From: JBGVMW01 sp045122835
GTDB taxonomy: Bacteria > Bacillota > Clostridia > Lachnospirales > Lachnospiraceae
Direction: 5' to 3'
DNA length: 64,000 bases
Assembly (NCBI GenBank): GCA_045122835.1
Contig: JBGVIB010000047.1
Location: 1 to 64,000, forward strand
Below the pieces are notes generated by a model. The model had not been told where the DNA came from. It saw only the letters and a list, made by a program, of their open reading frames with translations, and searched no databases. Position 1 is the first letter of the stretch, and every line of letters starts with the position of its first letter. Below, in pieces: positions 9,214 through 17,816 of this stretch. The position numbers and the translations under genes are program-made.

Positions 9214-9535
9214 TACAAAGTATAAGCTGCGGTATTTACCTTTGTTCTATGAAGATTTGGAGCAGAAGGTAGTGTATATTGCGGTGAATTTAGGAAATGA
9301 GAAGGCAGCGAATGACTTGCTGGATGCAGTAGAGAAAGCCATATTGGAAAGACAGCCTGTGGCAGAAGCATTTGAGCCTTATCATTCATTGAAGGAAAGA
9401 CGGTATCCATATTATCGTATCTATGTGAAAAACTTTGTTGTCTGGTATGTAGTTATTGATGACGAGGGCGATGATAAGATTATGGAAGTGAGAAGGTTCC
9501 TGTATAACAAGCAGGACAGAGATAATCTATTATAA
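9206..9535 (+). CDS. RelE/ParE-family toxin
   Basis: A 109-residue toxin of the RelE/ParE superfamily, with KLRYLPLFYEDLEQKVVYIA at the N-terminus and HSLKERRYPYYRIYVKNFVVWY followed by RRFLYNKQD near the end, the usual core strands and basic residues. ParE members poison gyrase and RelE members cut mRNA on the ribosome; which applies here cannot be read from sequence. The pair may stabilise the element. Confidence 0.85.
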   Translation: MADTKYKLRYLPLFYEDLEQKVVYIAVNLGNEKAANDLLDAVEKAILERQPVAEAFEPYHSLKERRYPYYRIYVKNFVVWYVVIDDEGDDKIMEVRRFLYNKQDRDNLL

Positions 9536-9562
9536 AACTGAATAAGTAAGAACAGCGTTAGG

Positions 9563-9602
9563 GCAGTTATGAACAGAAATGTTTGTAGCTGCCCTTTTTT
9601 TA
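9563..9602 (+). terminator. Terminator of the TA operon
   Basis: GGGCAG arm, a long loop, CTGCCC arm and a run of seven T. It completes a self-contained promoter-antitoxin-toxin-terminator cassette just inside the right-hand 23-bp repeat. Confidence 0.7.
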
Positions 9603-9606
9603 TTGC

Positions 9607-9736
9607 TTTCGGACAAATTGTCCTAAAGTTCATTTCACGAAGAAAGAGAGGTTTTGTGTATGGAGAAGCTACGCAGGCTGCTTGTTCCACCGTAACAGGC
9701 AGTAATAAATGGGCAATGCCCGGAAAGGGAGGTTAG
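9607..9736 (+). pseudogene. Displaced C-terminus of the DUF6050-like gene
   Basis: Begins with the right copy of the 23-bp repeat. Codons from 9608 read FGQIVLKFISRRKRGF and continue through EATQAACSTVTGSNKW to TAG at 9734-9736. It is in the same phase as 8528-8826, so deleting 8827-9606 restores one 142-codon gene whose stop lies 6 bp before the pcfB start. Confidence 0.75.
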
Positions 9737-9742
9737 GACGAT

Positions 9743-10219
9743 GTGCATGAAGAAGTAAACCAGAAGGTGGTGTCTCTTTGTGTGAGGTCGGCAAAAATGT
9801 CCGCAACAGAGCTTGAAAAAGTGTTGAAGATGTTTCTTGACGCTCAAAAGCAGAAAAAGAACCAATTTGCCAAAGGCAAGCAGACCTTAAAGGAGCTTGT
9901 CGGGCAGAATGCCGGAGTGACCAATATTGAGGTCAGTGAGGGCAATATTAAGGCATTTGAGCGTGTGGCGAGAAAGTATGGTATTGATTTTGCTCTGAAA
10001 AAGGACAAATCCTGTCAACCACCGAAGTATTATGTTTTCTTCAAGGCAAGGGATATGGATGCCATGACTATGGCATTCAAGGAGTTTGTTGCCACGAATG
10101 AGCGTAAGAGAAATCAGCCTTCTATCAAGAAAATGCTGAAACACTTCAAGGACATCAGCCAGAAACGAAACAGGGAAAGAGAAAAGACCAAGACAAAGGA
10201 AAGGAGTGAGAGCCGATGA
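9743..10219 (+). CDS. PcfB-like (DUF3801) conjugation protein
   Basis: A 158-residue protein of the PcfB/DUF3801 type: an N-terminal helix series (LVGQ...VSEGNIKAFERVARKYGIDF), then KYYVFFKARDMDAMTMAFKE and a very basic tail. PcfB works with the relaxase and coupling protein when DNA is handed to the conjugation channel. Start is GTG 9743 with GGAGG upstream. It overlaps the coupling-protein remnant by 4 bp, the normal gene order, but the partner gene is now truncated. Confidence 0.8.
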   Translation: MHEEVNQKVVSLCVRSAKMSATELEKVLKMFLDAQKQKKNQFAKGKQTLKELVGQNAGVTNIEVSEGNIKAFERVARKYGIDFALKKDKSCQPPKYYVFFKARDMDAMTMAFKEFVATNERKRNQPSIKKMLKHFKDISQKRNREREKTKTKERSESR

Positions 10220-11556
10220 GCAAAGGGAAAAATGTTAAGAAAAACGGAGCAGCAAAGGCGAGAGACAGACCTGTGGTAAAGAAGGCAAATCCATTGGAGC
10301 AGAAATTTAAGCAGTTCTGCAAAAAGCTATCCAAGACGGGAGGGAAGAAGTTGTTATTGCAGAACTTCCCTTATATCATGTGTGGGTACTTTGGAAATAA
10401 GCTGGCATATCTGTACCGTATATCGGAGGAAACGGAGCTGTTTCAACGGTTGATGGCGGTAATAGAGAAGATTGATAAGGCTTTTTCTAATCCATTGCCG
10501 AGTCTGCACCTTAGCAAAGATTGTGGAAAGACTTTCGGGGATACCAACGGCACCGTTGCCTTTCGCTCCAAATTGTCTGTTGGTAAGTGGATTGAGTTTA
10601 TCAAGTTAACCTTACAAGGTGAGAGCTGCCGTACCATAGCAAAAGAACTCGGTATCAACAAGCAGACTGCACTCCACAACAGACATAGGGTATGTTCTGT
10701 CCTCCATCAGCTTGTCAGCAATCAGGACGATTTCAAGAGTTTAGCAGAGAGTGACGAGTATTACTATCCTCTGTCTTTTAAGGACGTTAAAGACCCTATG
10801 TTCTTCTTGGTTACACTCGGAAGAATGCCGTATACCCATTTGAGTTATGAGAAGAAAATCGAATATGTTGAAAACCAAGGATTTGACATAGATTTCTTAC
10901 ATAAGTACATTAAGAACGAAGAACAGAACAAGGATGAGTTGTTGGACTATGTTAAACTTGGGGATTTGAGGTCACAAGAGAGATTTTCCAATGCAATCAA
11001 TGGTCTGGAAACAGAGAAAATCATTCAAGTCTTGAAGACCATACACGAGCAACAGAAGAAAAAGAGAGGTATCAGCAATCAGCAAGTATGCTGTTTGTCT
11101 TGTGTGGATACGAACAACAATCACTTCTTACAGAGTGTTTGTGTCGGCAGAATACAGCCTATTCATATTGAAAAGACCCTTGTTCCCCATTTCACCGAAG
11201 ACACCGTTTTGGTTACAGATAGCCATAGAGCATATAGAACCGTAGCCAACAAGTACAAGATACCCTTAAATCAAATCCCAAGCGGAAAACATACAAGCGG
11301 AGGATTTCATTTAGGGCATATCAACGGCTACCATCACAACATCAGTGATTTTATGTATCTGTATCACGGTGTAAGTTCAAAGTTCCTTGATTACTATTTG
11401 GCTCTGTTCTATTGGGTTGAGAAGAACAAGCACAAGACCTATCTTGAACAAGCCTATGACATTATCACTCTGTTGGCTAATCAGACGAAGAAGATACCGC
11501 TTGCCAAGTTCAAGTACAAGCCTATTTCCTTTGATACGAAGAGGTTAGCAATCTGA
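10216..11556 (+). pseudogene. Chimera: VirD4 coupling-protein N-terminus fused to IS1595-type transposase
   Basis: Residues 1 to about 97 match the start of a VirD4/TraG coupling protein: basic N-terminus, then KLLLQNFPYIMCGYFGNKLA and NPLPSLH before the second membrane segment. At about 10505-10518 the frame passes directly into an IS1595 (ISXO2-like) transposase: KDCGKTFGDTNGT, RSKLSVGKWIEFIKL, an HTH (CRTIAKELGINKQTAL), then a DDE-type core with CVDTNNNHF, VTDSHRAYRTV and SGGFHLGHINGYHHN. The transposase lacks its first zinc-ribbon Cys pair. The usual downstream conjugation genes are missing, so an IS-associated deletion is likely. The fusion product is probably inactive in both roles. Confidence 0.8.
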
Positions 11557-11697
11557 AAATGTTGTGAAATTGTAAATTCTCGTCTCTGGAATGAGACAAA
11601 AGGATATAAATATGCTATGATATAGTCGTAGTATGAAACTTTTGGTGGATTTTTCTTGTCTACATAAATAAAAAAGCTGACAAAGGAGCGTGTTGTT

Positions 11698-12036
11698 ATG
11701 AAACAGTTTATTACTTGGACGGTGTTAGCAATACTCTTAATGATTGGTTGTCCGTGGCTGTCAGTAGAGTTTGCAGGTAGTGCAGGAATGGCAATTTGTT
11801 TTTTGCTGTTCTTTGCTGTTAACCCCATATTCTCTGCGGTATGCGGTGCTTATGCTGGAAAAAATATTAAACAGCTATGGCCACTTCCAATCGTTGTTGC
11901 AGGATTATTTTTGGCAGGTGTGTGGCTGTTCTTTGAAATGGGTGAGCGTGCTTTCTTGTTGTATTGCGGTTGCTATCTCATTATTGGTATTGTTGCTATG
12001 CTGATAAGTTCTTTCGTGAACAAGAGAAAACAGTAA
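11698..12036 (+). CDS. Small four-helix membrane protein
   Basis: A 112-residue very hydrophobic protein with about four membrane segments (near 5-20, 28-50, 60-78 and 83-106) and the short basic end NKRKQ. AAAGGAG lies upstream of the ATG. I do not recognise a family. It stands alone between the transposase remnant and the cargo, followed by a strong terminator. Confidence 0.55.
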   Translation: MKQFITWTVLAILLMIGCPWLSVEFAGSAGMAICFLLFFAVNPIFSAVCGAYAGKNIKQLWPLPIVVAGLFLAGVWLFFEMGERAFLLYCGCYLIIGIVAMLISSFVNKRKQ

Positions 12037-12076
12037 GTTCTAATTTGCTGAATTAAACTGAAAATACTGACCGATA

Positions 12077-12108
12077 GGAGCAAGGTTGAAATATACCTTG
12101 CTCCTTTT
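12077..12108 (+). terminator. Rho-independent terminator
   Basis: Perfect 10-bp stem GGAGCAAGGT...ACCTTGCTCC with an 8-base loop and TTTTC tail. It separates the element backbone from the cargo. Confidence 0.85.
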
Positions 12109-12405
12109 CATTTTCTGTGGGCATTCACAAAAAATGAATAAAAAGGTCAGTTATACACACCAATACTTAACTCGGACAGAGAGAGTCATTAAGAAAAATA
12201 GTACCTACGATGTAACTATGAACAGTATGTAGAGCTTGTGTTAGAACCAGCAGAGGAGATGTAACAGAAAATGGGTAGTTGGCCGTAAAAGGCTGACTAT
12301 CCTTTATAACATTGGCTTCGAACAGAGACTAGAAAAATAATAAAATATATGATAATATATAAATCGATTTACAACGCACTGCATCTGGAAAAGGAGTGAT
12401 ATCAC
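12109..12405. other. Intergenic, no gene seen
   Basis: AT-rich DNA between the terminator and the sensor kinase. Short open segments read like worn coding sequence but I cannot assign them. The kinase promoter probably lies in the last 60 bp (for example ATGATAATATAT near 12349); no confident -35 is visible. Confidence 0.4.
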
Positions 12406-14224
12406 TTGAGTAATAAATACATAAGAACAGTAGCAATTATAATGCCTATCCTCATAACAGTCATCTGCCTTACTTTAGTAGTAAGAAACGATAATCAGGC
12501 AAGTATGCCTATTCCGATGAGTCTTACATTTACAGGAGAATACAGTTATGATGGAGATAACTGGTATACATATAGTGAAGATAGCGATATGTCTGCTCTG
12601 GACGGGGATATTACAGTAAAGGGTCATTTTGATACAGATATACCGGAAGAAGCAATATTAAATTTCTATTGTAATCATATCGGGGTAAGTATGTATGTGA
12701 ATGGGGAACAGGTGTATATGGATGCTCCAACAGAGATTAGGAACTACGGAATAGACTTAATGCCTTCCATGTGTGGAAAACGATGGGCACAGATGCTTTG
12801 TCCTGAAATTACTGTGGAGGACGAGGTAGAGTTTCATTTTATTAATTATCATAAATATGGCAATAAAGAGGCATATAAAGAGCTTTTGTCCACGTGCTTT
12901 CTTGCACCTTTAGATAAAACAGTATTGGAGACTTATTTAAAATTATATATCAACCCATTTGAGATAATAGGAACAGGACTTCTTATTGTAGGGATAATGT
13001 TGCTTGGCGCTTCCGCTTATGCAGCCGCTTTAAAAAGTATAATGGCTAAGCGTTTGTTCAATACAGGAATCATGACATTATTTGTGGGCGGCTATACAGT
13101 GCTTGACATGATGATGGTATATTTTACGGATGAATTATTAGTCATGAGAACATATGGTGGACAGTTGTGCCTGATGCTGGGGGTTTATTTCTTGGGACTC
13201 AATGTGTGTGACACTATAACAGAGAAATATAAAAAAAGTGTCAGAAATGGTGATGGGTGCATCCGTTATTATAAACTTGCTTGTGATAGCAGTTGCTATC
13301 AGCGGAAAAGCATTGCTGTATGATACAAGAATGGTTTGGGACTGTTCACAGTGTGTTGTCAGCCTGATACTAATAATATTGTGTCTTTTAGAATTAAAAA
13401 GAGAGAAGAAAAAAGGCATAGAACTGATTATATATATATTAATTCATGTTGCTATTTTACTTGATATTATAGGTGTGGGATATCATAGGTATTATTCCGG
13501 TATTTGTTTTAAAGTATCCTTTTTGGTGATGCTATTTGTGTTTCTGCTACAAGGAGCTAAACTGGTAGTTATGGATCATCATGCAACTATAAAGAACAAG
13601 AAGTTAAAAGAAGAATTAGAAAACAGTCATATTGCATTAATGCTCAGTCAAATACAACCACATTTTATTTACAATACACTGGGGACGATTGGAGAATTTT
13701 GTGAAGAAGAACCGAAAAAAGCGGCAGAACTGGTACAAAAATTTTCGTTGTACCTTAGAGGAAATTTTACAGAATTGGATAATTCTATGCCAATTCGTGT
13801 GTCAAAAGAAATGGAGCATGTAAGGCATTATGCCGACATTGAACAGATTCGTTTTCCAGATATGAAAGTAGAGTATGATATTCAAAGTGAAAATTTTTTG
13901 ATACCAGCACTTACAATACAGCCACTAGTAGAGAATGCTATAAAGCATGGACTTATGGGGCTGGAAAATGGAGGAATAGTAAAAATTTCAAGCTATGAGA
14001 CCGATAACTATTATGAAGTTTGTGTAAAGGACGATGGAGTAGGATTTGATGAGTCAGTATTTGAGGACGGAAAGACTCATGTAGGGATAAAGAATATTCG
14101 GAAACGAATAGAAGGTATGTGCGGTGGAACATTGATTATAGACAGTGCTATAGGAAAAGGAACAATTGCATTAATTAGAATTCCGAAAGAAGGTGCAGAA
14201 CATGGTAGCGTTGGCAGTAGATGA
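12406..14224 (+). pseudogene. LytS-type sensor histidine kinase, frameshifted at an A7 run
   Basis: Two abutting frames form one kinase. The first (TTG 12406, AAAGGAG upstream) has an anchor helix, an extracytoplasmic sandwich domain (residues 30-185) and the first helices of a seven-helix 7TMR-DISM-like bundle. Frame changes at the A7 run 13231-13237; with six A the protein continues KKVSEMVMGASVIINLLV through the remaining helices. The kinase part follows: LSQIQPHFIYNTLGTIGEF (phospho-acceptor His), LTIQPLVENAIKHG (N box) and DDGVGFD (ATP binding). Repaired length is 605 residues. The response regulator starts inside its end, so they are a pair. As written, a soluble-plus-partial-membrane fragment could still start at 13238. 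Confidence 0.8.
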
Positions 14225-14981
14225 TGAAAAGGCAATGTTGAATGCATTAACGAAAGCAATAAGTGTATCACCTGACATTGATGAAGTGGTAGCGTTTAAT
14301 GTATGTTCAAGTGCATTAGAATGGGCGAACGACAATGCTATTGATATTGCGTTTTTGGACATAAGTATGAGGGGCATGGGTGGATTAGCATTGGCCGAAA
14401 GGTTATTAGAACTGCAACCGGGCTGTAAAGTGATTTTTTGTACAGGATATACAGAGTACGCAGTGGATGCATTTAAGATACATGTTTCGGGATATTTGAT
14501 GAAGCCTATAACAGCAGAAGCGGTACAAAAAGAGATAGACCATATTAAAGGCCAAAAAGCTAAAGAAAGACTGTTAACCATTAAGTGTTTTGGGAACTTT
14601 GAAGCATATGCAAACAGAGAGATGTTGAATTTTAAAAGACCAAAAGCAAAAGAACTACTGGCATATCTTATTGATAGAAACGGTTCAGGAGTAACTACAA
14701 AAGAAATCTGTGCAGTTTTATGGGAAGATAGTGTTGATGATAAAAAGAACAGAAATTATCTCTATCAATTGATAAATGATTTACGTATGGCATTGAAAGA
14801 AGTAAACGCAGAAAGTGTTTTGGTAAAAACCAGTACGACATATGCAGTGGATACAGAAAGAATAGATTGTGATTATTATAGTTATTTAAAAAAAGGGAAG
14901 CCGGAGTTTTTGGGGGAATATATGATGCAATATAGTTGGGCAGAAGCGACTTGTGGTTTGCTTATAAATAATTCTATATAA
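14202..14981 (+). CDS. Response regulator, receiver plus SARP/winged-helix output
   Basis: A 259-residue response regulator. The receiver carries VDDEK (acid pair 7-8), FLDISM with phospho-acceptor Asp53, and MKPIT with the conserved Lys near 103. The C-terminal region (LTIKCFGNFEAYANREMLNF, KAKELLAYLIDRNGSGVTTK) resembles the OmpR/SARP-type DNA-binding domain. Its gene overlaps the kinase end by 23 bp, so the kinase is its likely partner and the downstream surface genes its likely targets. ATG 14202 is preferred over GTG 14193 because GAAAGAAGG precedes it. Confidence 0.85.
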   Translation: MVALAVDDEKAMLNALTKAISVSPDIDEVVAFNVCSSALEWANDNAIDIAFLDISMRGMGGLALAERLLELQPGCKVIFCTGYTEYAVDAFKIHVSGYLMKPITAEAVQKEIDHIKGQKAKERLLTIKCFGNFEAYANREMLNFKRPKAKELLAYLIDRNGSGVTTKEICAVLWEDSVDDKKNRNYLYQLINDLRMALKEVNAESVLVKTSTTYAVDTERIDCDYYSYLKKGKPEFLGEYMMQYSWAEATCGLLINNSI

Positions 14982-15042
14982 AAGATAAGAAAGGCATCCA
15001 AATGGGTGCTTTTTTTATTGGGTTTGTAAGAAATTTGTAAGA
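14841..15042 (+). repeat. Direct repeat, copy 1 (regulator 3' end plus terminator)
   Basis: About 202 bp covering the last 46 codons of the response regulator, its stop, its terminator and the downstream words TTGTAAGAAATTTGTAAGA. A diverged copy lies at 16010-16208. Confidence 0.85.
14994..15017 (+). terminator. Terminator after response regulator
   Basis: GCATCC, a four-base loop, GGGTGC and eight T. The same hairpin recurs, less perfect, in the second repeat copy near 16160-16182. Confidence 0.75.
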
Positions 15043-15249
15043 CAGTGTATGGTAGGATATCAACAAAAGTAGGGTAATTAAAGTTTTTGAGGGTTTGCCA
15101 AACTTTGTGAGGCTTTTTCGTAAGTCCTGCTTGATGTTTGGAAAACTTAGATTGTATGAAGACGAGGCTTACGGAAAAGAATATCGAATTATTTGCGTTG
15201 ATTTCCTATATGGGTAATGAGAATATGAGCTAATTTCGGTATTTCATTC

Positions 15250-15469
15250 GCAGGTGTATAAGAAGAGTGATGAGGTATTTAAAAATTATCAGTTCTTTTA
15301 GGCGGATATGGAAGACAAGTTTAATACATGGCATCAAAATATTAAGGGGAGGGCATTCTACGATACGGGAGTGACGGCACAGTTTGGGGACGAATTTATT
15401 TCATTGACCTGTTGTGCGTATCATGTAGAAGATGGTCGTTTTGTTGTGGTTGGGAAACGAGTAAAATAG
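15250..15469 (+). pseudogene. Remnant of a class B-like sortase
   Basis: One frame from about 15252 reads QVYKKSDEVFKNYQFF, a TAG, then ADMEDKFNTWHQNIKGRAFY and FGDEFISLTCCAYHVEDGRF, ending VVVGKRVK. ISLTC plus RFVVVGKR matches the catalytic Cys and Arg region of sortases (usual TLSTC...R). The N-terminal half with the catalytic His is absent and an in-frame TAG interrupts what remains. Sortases join surface proteins to peptidoglycan, so a sortase once belonged to this surface locus. Confidence 0.65.
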
Positions 15470-15485
15470 TATTGGAGGAAGTCGG

Positions 15486-15932
15486 ATGAAACGAAAATGG
15501 ATGTTTTTGGTAATGGCATGTATTGTAATGACAGGATGTGGTACCGAGAAACCGACCGGGGGCACACAAACTCTGACCGTGACGCTTGAGCCAACCGTGA
15601 CGCCTGAGCCGACGAAAGCACCGGTGGAGGAGATTGTTGCCGGAGTAGCTGAGTTCTGCGGAATTTCATGGACGAGAGATTCCGGTTACGATATCGAGTA
15701 CCTTCGTTTTCTGACAAACGGAGAGATTCGATATTACTGTGCCTGCGGTAATCCGGTAAATGATTCGGATGCTTGCGAAAGCTATGACTATGATCCTGAG
15801 ACTGGTATGATTACGTTGAACTGCTTCGATGAAATCGAGGGAATGGTGACAGAAATCAAAGTGGTCAGTTGTGATGGAAGTACTTTGGTGCTGGATTTTG
15901 CGGGAGAAGTAAGGACATTTACAAAAGAATGA
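15486..15932 (+). CDS. Putative lipoprotein
   Basis: A 148-residue protein with a lipoprotein signal (KRKWMFLVMACIVMTGC, acylated Cys18), then a Pro/Thr/Glu-rich spacer (LEPTVTPEPTKAP) and a small acidic domain with four cysteines (CACGNPVNDSDAC...). GGAGGAAG precedes the ATG. It follows the sortase remnant after 16 bp. No family recognised. Confidence 0.7.
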   Translation: MKRKWMFLVMACIVMTGCGTEKPTGGTQTLTVTLEPTVTPEPTKAPVEEIVAGVAEFCGISWTRDSGYDIEYLRFLTNGEIRYYCACGNPVNDSDACESYDYDPETGMITLNCFDEIEGMVTEIKVVSCDGSTLVLDFAGEVRTFTKE

Positions 15933-16009
15933 CTCTAAAGGGGAAAAATATTTGGAAGTGAGTACTCTTTTAGATTCATAAATATGTGCTATAAAAAGAT
16001 ATCCTTACT

Positions 16010-16208
16010 TATGCAGTGGATACAGAAAGAATAGATTGCGATTACTATAGTTATTAAATAAGGGAAGACGGAGTTTTTGCGGAATGTATGATGCAATACA
16101 GTTGGGCAGAAGTAACTTGTGGTTTGCTTATAAATAATTCTATATAAAAGAAAAGAAAGGCAATCAAATGGGGGCTTTTTTTATTGAGCTTGTAAGAAAT
16201 TTGTAAGA
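16010..16208 (+). pseudogene. Duplicated, decayed 3' end of the response regulator
   Basis: About 199 bp matching 14841-15042: TATGCAGTGGATACAGAAAG, then the ATGATGCAATA and GTTGGGCAGAAG blocks, the terminator and the downstream TTGTAAGAAATTTGTAAGA. The frame stops early (AGTTATTAA), so it is not coding. Probably the trace of a second regulator gene or of a tandem duplication. Confidence 0.8.
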
Positions 16209-16284
16209 TGCAATCTGTTATAATCAAAGCAAAAAATATGAGTGGTAGTTTCTATTAGAAAATTTGTTGGAAGGGAGAAATGCA

Positions 16285-16665
16285 ATGCAAATTATATGTG
16301 TGGATAATCATCCGGTTTTGTTGGATGGACTAGTGAATATGGTACAAAATTTGGCTCAAAATGCAGATGTATGCGGCTTTTTGAAAGCAGAGGAAGCACT
16401 TGCTTATGCAAAACAAAATGGGTGTGACATATTATTTTGCGAAATCCAATTGTATGCAGATGGTGGAATTACATTGGCTGAACAGATTAAAGAGCATTTT
16501 CCGAGAGCAAATATTATTTTTACAACAGTATGTTCGGAATATGAGCACGCTAAAGAAGTAATGGATGTCAGGTTCAGTGGTTACATCACAAAACCTATAA
16601 CCAAAGCCAGAGTTAGAGAGGAGTTACATAATTTGCGATATCCTATTGAAGGTTGTTTTGTGTAA
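16285..16665 (+). CDS. Stand-alone atypical receiver (Glu at phospho-site)
   Basis: A 126-residue single-domain receiver homologous to the upstream regulator's receiver (IICVDNHPVLLDGL, GYITKPITKA). The phospho-acceptor Asp is replaced by Glu53 (DILFCEIQL against DIAFLDISM in the paralog), and the acid pair is DN rather than DD. It therefore probably cannot be phosphorylated normally; Glu can imitate the phosphorylated state. GGAAGGGAG lies upstream. No output domain, so it would act through protein contacts or be a leftover. Confidence 0.75.
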   Translation: MQIICVDNHPVLLDGLVNMVQNLAQNADVCGFLKAEEALAYAKQNGCDILFCEIQLYADGGITLAEQIKEHFPRANIIFTTVCSEYEHAKEVMDVRFSGYITKPITKARVREELHNLRYPIEGCFV

Positions 16666-16718
16666 AGTTTTAATTGTGTGAGTATGGGGATTTCTGATTT
16701 TAAAAGGAGGGTACCAAT

Positions 16719-17296
16719 TTGACTTCTAGGAAGAAATTTGGGAGGGTTAAATGGTTGCTTCCAGTTGGTGTTATTTTTATCTTTGAAGTTGGAATTATAA
16801 TAGCCGTGGCGACAACTTCAACTAATGACGATTGGAATGGTACTTATAAGCCTGTAGCAGAAGAAAAGTCAATTTTTCCTATTTTGAATGACAGAGAGGA
16901 TGAAAAACTGAGGGGATCAATTCGGTTACTATAAAAGTCGATAGTCAGGCATTGTATAGCGGTGGTAAAAATATGTTTTTAACCATGAGTAATCCGTCAG
17001 TTTCTAATCAAGATGCAGTGATGGAAGTATTGATTCCTAAGGAATATGTTGAAGGAACAATAACTTATGAGGAAGCAAAGATTTATAATGTACACTATGA
17101 ATATTGCGTTGTAGCTAAAACTGGTGCAATTCCACCAGGGTATCAAGTGGAATGTTTCGATTGGCTTGGTTATTCTAAAGAGGCTTTGGTGCCCGGAGAT
17201 TATCCGGCATTTGTAAAAGTATACTTTTATGATTCGAGTACAAACGAAAAAGCATTACTTGATTCGTTATTTGGAATTACATTGAGGATAGATTAA
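16719..17296 (+). pseudogene. Membrane-anchored surface protein A1, frameshifted at a G run
   Basis: Starts TTG 16719 after AAAGGAGGG. A membrane anchor (LLPVGVIFIFEVGIIIAV) is followed by PVAEEKSIFPILNDREDEKL. Frame is lost after the G4 run 16912-16915; with one more G it continues GINSVTIKVDSQALYSGGKN to the stop at 17296, giving 192 residues. The distal part is paralogous to the C-terminus of the 18491-19972 protein: both have PGYQ[VI][ED], a LxPGxYxA element and TNxxAxLxS near the end. Outward-facing domain of unknown function. Confidence 0.7.
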
Positions 17297-17312
17297 ATGA
17301 TTGGTAAGATAT

Positions 17313-17816
17313 ATGAATTCGTTTAAAAAGCTAAAGTGGAGGAAAAACGGTTTTATTATTGTAGCATATGGTCTGGTAGTGTTTTTGGGAATGGTTTGTA
17401 TGATAAAAATAGGGGAACGTATAGGAAAGAAAGATTATTATGTTCCGAAAGCAGAAGAGAATGCAGAGTATGGTATTCCTCTTAACGTAGAGTTGGAAGA
17501 ACTAATTCCTAAGGAAAACATTCGGATAGGTTTTTATAATTCAGTATATGTAGAAGACGAAAAATTGTATGTGTATTTGACGAATTATAAAGAGTGTGGA
17601 GTTTCAATTAGTGCTTTTCTATATGATGAAGATAAGAGTATATATGCCAAAAGTGGAATGATTTGGCAAGAGCAGTTTCTACCATATCTGATACTTGATA
17701 GAGAATTGTTATGCGAGAAAGAATATTATCTCAATGTTGCATTTTACAATATAAATGATATGACAAGTGAGGGAAGTATATGGATAAAGATTGGAAAAAT
17801 AAGAGACGAAAATTAG
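17313..17816 (+). CDS. Membrane-anchored surface protein B1
   Basis: About 167 residues: a basic start, one membrane helix (FIIVAYGLVVFLGMVCMI), then an external domain starting YYVPKAEENAEYGIPL. It is paralogous to the protein at 21062-21586; shared words are V-P-K/P...GIP, VY[LF]TN[YH][KE]E and YAKSGMI/YYKSGVI. Start could be TTG 17301 or ATG 17313. It overlaps the next gene by 37 bp, so the two are translated together. Confidence 0.65.
   Translation: MNSFKKLKWRKNGFIIVAYGLVVFLGMVCMIKIGERIGKKDYYVPKAEENAEYGIPLNVELEELIPKENIRIGFYNSVYVEDEKLYVYLTNYKECGVSISAFLYDEDKSIYAKSGMIWQEQFLPYLILDRELLCEKEYYLNVAFYNINDMTSEGSIWIKIGKIRDEN

Noticed and set aside
13220..13245. Programmed ribosomal frameshift in the sensor kinase
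   Set aside because: The A7 run could slip, but no downstream stimulatory structure is evident and similar one-base breaks hit unrelated genes nearby, so decay or error is simpler.
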